Below, piece by piece: positions 48,461 through 56,700 of a DNA stretch of 64,000 nucleotides. The stretch's first letter is position 1. Each line of letters opens with the position of its first letter. The position numbers and the translations under genes are program-made. The notes beneath the pieces are model-generated. The model saw only the letters and a program-made list of their open reading frames with translations, had not been told where the DNA came from and searched no databases. Source of the DNA: Cryptosporidium bovis (lineage: Eukaryota; Apicomplexa; Conoidasida; Eucoccidiorida; Cryptosporidiidae); NCBI GenBank assembly GCA_009768925.2, contig VHIT02000034.1, positions 434,001 to 498,000 on the forward strand. The letters are read 5' to 3'.

Positions 48461-49963
48461 ATGAGGAGCATTTATTGGATGAGATTAATAACGCAAGTAA
48501 TAATGGCAAATTTAATTGCAATAAGTAGCATAGTAAATGTATTTGCTATACCACCAGTATCGATACCACAACAAAATAGTGTTGCAGGTGTTGATAACAT
48601 TAGAAATAGGGCACAAATGATACAAAAAAGAGTTGTAGATCCCGTACTTGGTAGCAGAAGAGCGTTAGGTGATAGAAATATAAATTTAGGTGCGAGTAAT
48701 TCAAATTCTGTTGGAGCGTTTTCAACAAGTACAGATGACACTAAATTAGAAACAAAATCATTCATACTTCCGGGACTACAGCCAATATTTGGTGGCAATG
48801 GTTTGATAAGCGATTCCAATAATAACAATAACAATATTAGTGGAAGGGGTAACTATATAAATTTACCATTTTCAAGAGACGGACATTGTGAGGAGGGAAC
48901 AATATACAATATTACAAGTACAGATGATTTAATACAAAATCATCGTGATTTAATGTGCATATTAGAATCAGGTGTTAAACCAGAAAGAATACCTACAGGA
49001 ATGATGTATGGGACTATGTTGGAATTACTAATGGATGGCAGAGAAAACAATATGAGAAAGGTAGACCAATTGTGGGGTGGAAAATTTGCAGCTAAGGGAT
49101 TATGCAATAGAGGACAAGATGAAGTGACTATAGGTTACAATATAGTTAAAGGCCGTTTTACAATACCCTCAGTTATGTCTTTGGGAACACTACCTTCATA
49201 CTGTGCCATGTCTTCCACTGAACATCAAGATAATTCAGAGTCATTGATATTGGATTATATGGTTGATAAAAATGAGGTGTGTCGTCCAGAAATGTACACT
49301 GAACGTCCTTTCTTTTCTAAGACTGAGAATTCTAATGTTTGTGCAATAGTTAAGGTTGTTGGAAGACAAGAAGACGGCGGATTGATACTTTTAGGAAGAG
49401 GTCTAAGCTATCCATCCTTCAAACTAAATATGAATCCTGTTGGTTTATTAACGGTTTTATTCTTTTCTGTTGTTACTTATGACGATGTATTGCCAGAATT
49501 TGCCTTTGGAACACCATTAGAACCTTTGCCTTATTCTTTCGACTACAGATTGGTAGGTGTTGACAAAGATGACAATCCATTTTTCTCAGCATTTGGAATA
49601 CTTAAAGGGAATGATGATTTTGGCTTACCACAAAACCAAAACTCTCCTAACAATGGTTTTATGTTTGATAAGTTCACCGGAAAATTTTTGACTAGCACAA
49701 CTACCACCAGTACTACTACAACTACCACAACTACTACAACTACCACAACTACTACAACTACTACCACCACTACTACTACTACTACCACCACCACCACTAC
49801 CACAACTACTACAACTACTACCACCACAACTACAACGGAGTCTCAAGGATTCAGATTTCTAGAAGAATCAAGAAATGAATATAATGATGATAATAATGGC
49901 AGTATTGAACAAGGAAAAGGCGATAAACACGATAGTTCCCAGAAACTAAGAGCTGTATTTTAA
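48461..49963 (+). CDS. Secreted protein with poly-threonine (mucin-like) tail
   Basis: 500 residues from the ATG at 48461. A signal peptide occupies about residues 1-29 (hydrophobic core VIMANLIAISSIVNVFA). A 120-residue Ser/Asn-rich segment follows. Residues about 145-385 form an apparently folded ectodomain with several Cys (DGHCEEGT, LMCILESG, GLCNRGQDE, SYCAMSS, EVCRPEMY, NVCAIVKV) that I do not recognise. Residues 411-459 are 47 Thr and 2 Ser. Such tracts in Cryptosporidium secreted proteins are usual sites of mucin-type O-glycosylation. A 42-residue charged tail follows. There is no membrane span or obvious GPI signal, so it is probably soluble or matrix-associated. The surface/sporozoite role is inference. 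Confidence 0.8.
   Translation: MRSIYWMRLITQVIMANLIAISSIVNVFAIPPVSIPQQNSVAGVDNIRNRAQMIQKRVVDPVLGSRRALGDRNINLGASNSNSVGAFSTSTDDTKLETKSFILPGLQPIFGGNGLISDSNNNNNNISGRGNYINLPFSRDGHCEEGTIYNITSTDDLIQNHRDLMCILESGVKPERIPTGMMYGTMLELLMDGRENNMRKVDQLWGGKFAAKGLCNRGQDEVTIGYNIVKGRFTIPSVMSLGTLPSYCAMSSTEHQDNSESLILDYMVDKNEVCRPEMYTERPFFSKTENSNVCAIVKVVGRQEDGGLILLGRGLSYPSFKLNMNPVGLLTVLFFSVVTYDDVLPEFAFGTPLEPLPYSFDYRLVGVDKDDNPFFSAFGILKGNDDFGLPQNQNSPNNGFMFDKFTGKFLTSTTTTSTTTTTTTTTTTTTTTTTTTTTTTTTTTTTTTTTTTTTTTTTTESQGFRFLEESRNEYNDDNNGSIEQGKGDKHDSSQKLRAVF
49691..49837 (+). repeat. ACN trinucleotide repeat encoding the Thr tract
   Basis: 49 codons, all ACT, ACA, ACC or ACG except AGC at codon 2 and AGT at codon 7. The third base varies irregularly, so this is an imperfect triplet repeat that keeps threonine while varying codons. 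Length variation between isolates is likely. Confidence 0.95.
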
Positions 49964-50563
49964 TTCAATTCAATACAAGATCAACGGCGTAAAGTAAGAA
50001 AGATATATTAATGTATTATTATTTACACTATTTTTATATGGTTAAATAACTTTAGATAGAATAAGAATAGTCTCAGTATTGTAATTATCATTTAATAATA
50101 TATTCAAATACACACGGAATTTCCACATTCCCTACATGGCCATTTTTGTTCGCATTACACCAGTTTTATTAGGGACAAATCAATATTCAGGTAAATAGAT
50201 AAACATATGTATACCTAGATATACATATTTACCAATGAATCCACACATAAATATTAAAATCTATTACATTTAAAACTTTAAATGGACGTCCCCAAATACT
50301 GTCAACGAAAGTTATCTTTTATAGCAAAAGGAAGAATAAATTTACATTAATACAACTGTGACAAAATAAGAAAGAAAGTTGAAAACGCATCTTATATACC
50401 ATATTGACAGATTAAATTAGGTAGTCCCGTAAATATGTAACAATATCTACTATATTAATGTTACAGTTGATGCACTACTATTTTGAGCAAACTATAGTCT
50501 CCTAAAACCAATAGAGGTACTTATGGCATTTAATTCGTCAAGTGAGATTTTATGCCATGACTG
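49964..50563. other. Intergenic, convergent 3' ends
   Basis: 600 bp between the secreted protein gene (plus) and the R2-like gene (minus). AT-rich, presumably both 3' UTRs. I see no RNA gene or supportable ORF. Confidence 0.35.
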
Positions 50564-51631
50564 TTAGAAGTCTTGCGAAGTTGAGAATTGATTAGAGTTA
50601 GATATTTCTTGATATGTTCTGTAGTGCGCAGCTTTAAGGGTTTGTGTAAGTGTTTGTCTCGCGATTGCTTCTTCCTGAGAAGGTGCGGGGAGATCATTAA
50701 AAATATTAGCAAATGGATTAGATACATTAAATTGTCTTGGATATTTCAAATCTGTCAATATCTCATCAGCAGAGTAGAGCAGATAAGCAACTATATCCTC
50801 TCTTTCAATACCAATAGTATCCGGATCGATAATTGAAAAAATGAAATCTTTTTCAATAGTAACTGCCTCTTCAAGCAACGTTATCATCTTTTCGTTGCTT
50901 GGTTTAGTTTTCATTGATTTTGCAATGTTCAAACAGAACTCCACTTGGTATTGCTCATCCCTTCTAATTCTATCCAAACCCTCACATAACTGTGCTAGAG
51001 TATCTCCAGATTCATTGTTTATTGAAAAAGAGAAACGAATTAAATGCAAACCACATGAAAATATTTTCTTGAGTATTGAATAATAAATAAGTTTCTCAGA
51101 AAATAATGTATTCTTATCCAGAAAAGCACCAATGAACTCCTTTGTTTTCTTAAAATGTTCATTATTATTTATTTTGTTCTCTAATTCCTTATCATATGTT
51201 AACTTATCCTGTCTTTCTCCATTTTCATCACTTTTCTCATTGTTTTGGCGTATTATCTCGTTATAGTTCATAAGAAATTCTTTGTATATATTTTCCATAC
51301 ACATCGAAAATGAAAAATAACCTCTTGCTTCAGGTACCTGTACTTGTTCTAATAATTCACATGATAATATTACTGTATCCAAACTAGTGTTGTGAATATA
51401 TATACGGCTTGAGAACAACAACTCCATGTAGTTAAGTAACTTTCTGTTTATCTTAGTTATTGACTTTTTGTCATCATATATTGGTATAAGTTCGGCCGTC
51501 CAAAATGCAACTTCGTATTTTTTGTACAAATTCCAAAGACGTGTGTACTTTATTGGAAACAGTATCCACCTATATGGATTTTCCTGTAACACTAACTCTT
51601 CTTTCTGTTGCTCTAGCAAATCCACTGTCAT
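50564..51631 (-). CDS. Degenerate ribonucleotide reductase small subunit (R2-like, R4/Rnr4 type)
   Basis: 355 residues from the ATG at 51631. The N-terminus is clearly R2: NPYRWILFPIKYTRLWNLYK, then AFWTAEL, then QVPEARGYFSFSMCMENIY. Aligned by eye with the canonical R2 at 52292, five of the seven key residues are lost. The first Asp ligand becomes Thr82, the His of E-x-x-H becomes Tyr116, the radical Tyr becomes Leu120, the third Glu becomes Lys188 and the last His becomes Gln229. Glu113 and Glu226 remain. It should not form a diiron-tyrosyl centre. Yet its C-terminus is FSTSQDF, close to the R1-binding heptapeptide of eukaryotic R2. Yeast Rnr4 and Plasmodium R4 are known non-canonical small subunits; this is probably their functional counterpart. 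It is divergent from the canonical R2 gene, with ATGs 660 bp apart. Confidence 0.85.
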   Translation of the reverse strand: MTVDLLEQQKEELVLQENPYRWILFPIKYTRLWNLYKKYEVAFWTAELIPIYDDKKSITKINRKLLNYMELLFSSRIYIHNTSLDTVILSCELLEQVQVPEARGYFSFSMCMENIYKEFLMNYNEIIRQNNEKSDENGERQDKLTYDKELENKINNNEHFKKTKEFIGAFLDKNTLFSEKLIYYSILKKIFSCGLHLIRFSFSINNESGDTLAQLCEGLDRIRRDEQYQVEFCLNIAKSMKTKPSNEKMITLLEEAVTIEKDFIFSIIDPDTIGIEREDIVAYLLYSADEILTDLKYPRQFNVSNPFANIFNDLPAPSQEEAIARQTLTQTLKAAHYRTYQEISNSNQFSTSQDF

Positions 51632-51840
51632 TTTTGTCGAAAGTTTTCTATTTTCATCAAAATTTCAAAACAGAATACTATTGCTTTGTCTATGTTCAAT
51701 TTTACATAAAAAAACACAAGTTATATTATCTTTATTTTTTTCCTAATTCATTTACTGGTAATATATCTACTTAAGTGTACTTGATACAAATAACAGCTTT
51801 ATTATTTTTGAGACACAGTTAAATATAATTTTGTCTATTA

Positions 51841-51869
51841 TAAACCAATTAACTATATTAACTGGTTTA
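51841..51869. promoter_or_regulatory. 29-bp near-perfect palindrome TAAACCA..TTAA
   Basis: Arms TAAACCAATTAA (51841-51852) and TTAACTGGTTTA (51858-51869), 11 of 12 positions complementary, with spacer CTATA. The arm contains the Myb-like AACTGG core. Candidate operator of the RNR bidirectional promoter; function inferred. Confidence 0.4.
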
Positions 51870-51981
51870 AATACTTATTTGCTCTCCGAATATGTACATT
51901 TGAAAATATAGCATAACCCCACATGTTGCCGCCGAGTGTATGTAGGTAGGTAAGAGGTGCCTGCCCTTTTCTTGAAACAAA

Positions 51982-52004
51982 GCCTTTAAACCAGTTGAAA
52001 AGGC
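51982..52004. promoter_or_regulatory. Second inverted repeat carrying AAACCAGTT
   Basis: GCCTTT (51982-51987) and AAAGGC (51999-52004) flank AAACCAGTT (51988-51996), the same 9-mer as in the palindrome 120 bp to the left. Could be a factor site or an RNA hairpin in a 5' UTR. Confidence 0.35.
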
Positions 52005-52291
52005 AAGTAAAAGTGGAATAGGAAGTTGAAAGCCACTATAATTTAATGAACAATTTAATGTTTCAGTTTGTTGTGAAATAAAACGTTGTTAGTTTGTTGT
52101 ATTTGAAATAGTGAAGAAACAATAGATACATATTTGTTCATTTTATACACGAAATTTCTGACTAATCTTTAAAAAAGTCAAATAGGAAAGTGTTGAACAC
52201 AAAAATTGTTTAATACAGATATAGTATATATAAAATTATAACTTTCTTGCATTAATTATTAGGGAAAGATTGACTTGGTTTTGCATTGAAT

Positions 52292-53338
52292 ATGGAAAAG
52301 AGTAAAGATAATATACTAAAATTATCGAAGGAAGAAGAGGAGAGGATAAATGAAGAAGTTAGGGAGTCAAAAAGTAAGCAAAACGAAGAAGCAATACTTT
52401 GCAACGATCGAACAGGGAAGGAAGAGTTTATCAAAGAAATATGGTCAATGTACAAAAAAGCAGAAGCTTCTTTTTGGGTAACGGAAGAAATAGACTTATC
52501 TCAAGACGTTAGAGACTGGGAGTCACTTAAAGACCCCGAAAAGCATTTTATTAAGTATGTACTTGCTTTTTTTGCAGCAAGTGATGGTATAGTAATGGAG
52601 AATCTAGCAGTTAATTTTTTGAAGGAAATACAGATACCAGAAGCAAGAATGTACTATGCCTTCCAAATGGCAATTGAACAAATACACAATGAAACATACT
52701 CACTGTTAATTGACCAATATATAACTGATATAAAGGAAAGACAGATGTTATTTGAGGCTATTACACATGTAGAGGCTGTTAAGAAAAAAGCAGAATGGGC
52801 AATTAAATGGATGAATAATGAGAGATCATTTGCAGAGAGAATTGTTGGTTTTTCAGCTGTCGAAGGTATATTGTTTTCTGGTAGTTTTTGTGCAATCTTC
52901 TGGCTTAAAAAAAGGGGTCTTATGCCTGGTCTAACATTTTCTAATGAACTGATAAGCAGAGACGAAGGCCTTCATGCTGATTTTGGGTGCCTTGTTTACA
53001 ACTCATTGAAATATAAACTTCCAATTTTGAGAGTTCAAGAGATAATTTCTGAAGCTGTTGATGTTGAACGGAAATTTATTTGTGATTCTCTTCCTGTTGA
53101 TCTTATTGGTATGAATTCCAGACTTATGGCTCAGTATATTGAATTTGTTGCCGACAGACTACTTTTTGCCTTAGGAGTACCTAAAATATATAATTCACCT
53201 AATCCGTTTGACTGGATGGATCTTATCTCAGTTCAAGGTAAAACCAACTTTTTTGAGAAAAGAGTTGGTGAATATCAAATGGCAGGTGTTATGGTTAATC
53301 AAGATGACCAGAAATTTGACCTAAATACCGACTTTTAG
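52292..53338 (+). CDS. Ribonucleotide reductase small subunit R2 (canonical)
   Basis: 348 residues from the ATG at 52292 (MEKSKDNIL). It makes the diiron-tyrosyl radical used by the large subunit to reduce NDPs to dNDPs. All key residues are present: Asp98 (FFAASDGIV), Glu129 and His132 (EQIHNETY), radical Tyr136, Glu191 ([10 protein letters not shown]), Glu225 and His228 (RDEGLHADF). The C-terminal FDLNTDF matches the R1-docking heptapeptide. Oddly, the region before [13 protein letters not shown] reads [13 protein letters not shown] instead of the usual NPxRFVxFPI segment, which the neighbouring degenerate subunit retains. The 50-residue N-terminus is charged. It is divergent from the R2-like gene, and both probably share a promoter. 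Confidence 0.95.
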   Translation: MEKSKDNILKLSKEEEERINEEVRESKSKQNEEAILCNDRTGKEEFIKEIWSMYKKAEASFWVTEEIDLSQDVRDWESLKDPEKHFIKYVLAFFAASDGIVMENLAVNFLKEIQIPEARMYYAFQMAIEQIHNETYSLLIDQYITDIKERQMLFEAITHVEAVKKKAEWAIKWMNNERSFAERIVGFSAVEGILFSGSFCAIFWLKKRGLMPGLTFSNELISRDEGLHADFGCLVYNSLKYKLPILRVQEIISEAVDVERKFICDSLPVDLIGMNSRLMAQYIEFVADRLLFALGVPKIYNSPNPFDWMDLISVQGKTNFFEKRVGEYQMAGVMVNQDDQKFDLNTDF

Positions 53339-53716
53339 TATATCCACCCACGATAATATAGTCAATTATTTAATCCTTGCTAAATTATAAATCAAGGAAA
53401 AAGAAGTTTATTTCTGGAATTTTCTGTTCTAGTGTGAACCCTTCTATATGCCCTGAATACAGCCAAAATCACTACGATAAAGTCACTCATCTAAACTAGT
53501 TTTTCCTCTCCCATTATTTTATGAAATCCAATCGGTTTTTGTGACTCTTTTCTGCAGAGTTTGTTGCTGCTTACATGGCATACACTCAGAATCTGGCAGG
53601 TGGGATAGCAAAAAGAAGCCAAGATTAATATAGTTACATTCAAGTCTACACTTTACCTAACTCTAGCTAATTTAATTATAGTACCTCTATTGTGTGAGCA
53701 ATAACACATATCGCCG
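53339..53716. other. Intergenic, convergent 3' ends of R2 and CEP76-like genes
   Basis: 378 bp, somewhat less AT-rich than other spacers. No gene, long repeat or recognised RNA seen. Confidence 0.35.
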
Positions 53717-56700
53717 TTACGGCTGTATTAGCTTTAATTCAGGCTCCTCGTCTGAAAATAATATGGAGGACGCCCTCTTTTTGTTAGTTGAAACGCTATT
53801 ATTTATTTCATCCTTCAGTAAATCTTTCGGAAATGGTGGTAGCAATTTGTAATCATCGTAAATCAAACTGTCATTCTCACTATCATGATTATTTTTAATG
53901 TTACTATTGTTATTACTTACTTTATTATTGTTATTGTTACAGCTACCTAAATTTGAAGTATTTGAATCAATACCAATATTCTTTTCATTGTGATATTTAT
54001 CGACCAATTTATTCTTACTGTTCTTTATTACTGATGAAGATACATCATTTATATTTATATTATTCAATTTTTGAATCAACTTTAATTTTCTTAATTGCGA
54101 TGATTTAAGAGGATGTATAACTAAAATCAATACTCTTATTGTTTTAACGTTATTGGGCCAACTATTTACATCTACTGATAACGAAAATATTGATCTCCTG
54201 TCTGTTTCATCTGACAAAAAATGACACTTAAACCACACTTGTTGTGCCAACCATCTTGGTATATTATATGGAAATGTTAATATTGCATATTTTAACTTGT
54301 ATTTTTTTGGTATTGTGCTTAGGAATGACTCGCGCCATTTTAAAAATTCATTCTTATTATTGTAATATTCCATTGTATAAGGATCTGACATTTCCCATTT
54401 TCCTAGTAATTTCAATCCTATTCTCAAAAACCCCATGTTATCATTTTCATTATTCCATCTGGTTCCTATTGTTCTTGATTTTTGAAATCTTTGTACTTGT
54501 ATATATCTCACTATTTCTTCGTTTATACTCCTACAGTACATATCTATTTCATTGTCCAATATATCTCCATAACCACCTAATAACAATAAGTCACTTTCAT
54601 TCAGCATACATTTAATGTTGTCTTCCTCATCAAGCTCATTAGCATTATTACGATTTTTGTTCTTTTCAATATCTTTGCTTTTATTGTCACGCGTTATTTT
54701 TATATTCTCATCTCTATTCTGGTTATTACTTATCTTACCTTTTTTATTAGTCATATTCTTGTTAAATATCGGTGATAATACACTTTTTACTCCTAATCCT
54801 ACTTTATTTTGAGTAACTGCATTCTTATAATTTTGTTGTGTTACTACATTTATTATTGGCCAAGTAAAACATGGTAATATATATGAATTTCTTTCTTTTA
54901 TTGGCAATTGATCTCCTATTAACCCATTTTTTTCATTTACATTACTATTAATACTTTTGGAGATAACAGATTTTATATTGTCATTCCCAACATCATCTCT
55001 GTGGAAAAATGTGAACCATATATTGTTATCACTCAAATCATAAGAAACTTTCATTGGATCATGAACCTGTTGTATATTTGCATATATATTTTTATTATTT
55101 ACCAACATATCTATTGTTCTATATGGTAACTTGCTAACTACCTTTAAACAAAAATTTGGTTTATAATTCATATTTTTCAAACCATTGCTATTTATATTAT
55201 AATTACCATTCATTTTCTTATCATTACTTTTTTGCACGTAGTATGATTCCATTGCTGATTCCTCTAATTGGTTCATATCATATCCTTGGTATTTTAACCA
55301 ATTCATAAATTCTTCATTTTTAGATTCACTTATTATATTGTTTACTCTATATACTATATGTTTAACTGTATCCCAAAACAATGCATAAAATCTTATTTTC
55401 CTGCTCTTTTTCTCATTTTCGATTTTGTTCCTTATTTTAATAGGTGATAATGATGATATTAATTCTTTTGATCTTTTTTCTATATTCACATTTTTACCAC
55501 CTATTTCAATATTTCCTTTATTGCCACCTATTAATATACCTCCATTGTTATCATAATCCATTACTACATTACCTAAATGATCATGGCTTCTGTTCCTGTA
55601 ATTACTATTTCCTTTGCTTGACTTTGGTGAAAGCGATTTCATCTTATTTCTACCATATATATCCTCATTTCTTGATCTATTTCTTCCTCTGGTTAATACT
55701 TTATTATTATTTTGTCGTTTATCATTAATAGTATGTTTAATATGAATACTATTATTCATATTTTTATTAAAAAAACCCTTCATGTTTCTGTTATTCAATT
55801 CAAACTCCATCTCTAAATCATTCTCATTTTTATTATATATATACTCATAGTGAAAAGTAACTGCCCATGAATATGGATCCCTATTTAATAGTGTACCACA
55901 CGCTAAAAATGCTACTTTGTTTAATCCAAGCAATAAACAAACCTGTAGTAATGTATGATCTAATGGGGTACCTTGTCTAGATAACAAAAATATATCTGGT
56001 GTTGTCCACTTCATGTAATTTGATGTATTGCTATTCGTTTTTGTAGGTGAATATGGGAATGAATGAACAAAATGATGAACCTTTGATGAATTATCTACGC
56101 CTACCAACGGTTTCAATGGTTGAATAAATGTTGGCAATAAATGCCTTATTCCCCTTGGATCTATTCCAAAATAAGAATAACGCCTACCCCATGTTTCAAA
56201 TGATTTTGTGATATTCTCCCAATAATATACATTAGAACGTATTCTTGTTTGTCTCAATGAAGGACCTATTCCTGACCATTCAATTATTTTATTCAATTTA
56301 TTTAAAAAATTTTTTGTTACCTCTTTATTCTCGTTTCCAATAAATTTTACATTATATAAGCCCATTATATCTGGTTTTGTCCATATTTCCAAATATATTC
56401 GTGGCGACACCAACAAATTCAATGAATTTCTTTCATTATTTCCCATATTTGAATTATTTGACAATAATCCTGGTCTATCTCCAAGATTGTATAAAACATT
56501 CCCATTTTGATATACCCTCGTTTCGTATATTATTTCTTTTCCTATATTCCTATCATAAAACTTTCTATATTCTCGTCTTCTTATATGATGAGTCAAATTA
56601 GCGTTTCCACTGCTACCACTATTACTATTGTTATTATTACTGCTACTATTGTTTATTGTCATATTCACATCTACTTTTATTGGTGATAAACCGATACTGC

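Larger units (their letters stand above)
51632..52291. promoter_or_regulatory. Shared promoter region of the RNR small-subunit pair
   Basis: 660 bp between the two divergent R2-type genes. It holds three copies of an AAACCA(A/G)TT motif: two as a 29-bp palindrome (51841-51869) and one inside a second inverted repeat (51982-52004). It also has TTGCCGCCGAG (51926-51936). The grouping suggests coordinated expression of the two subunits. Confidence 0.45.

Noticed and set aside
49543-49846. Minus-strand open frames giving poly-Val or Ser/Gly/Cys-rich products
   Set aside because: They are antisense readings of the ACN repeat in the Thr-rich gene.
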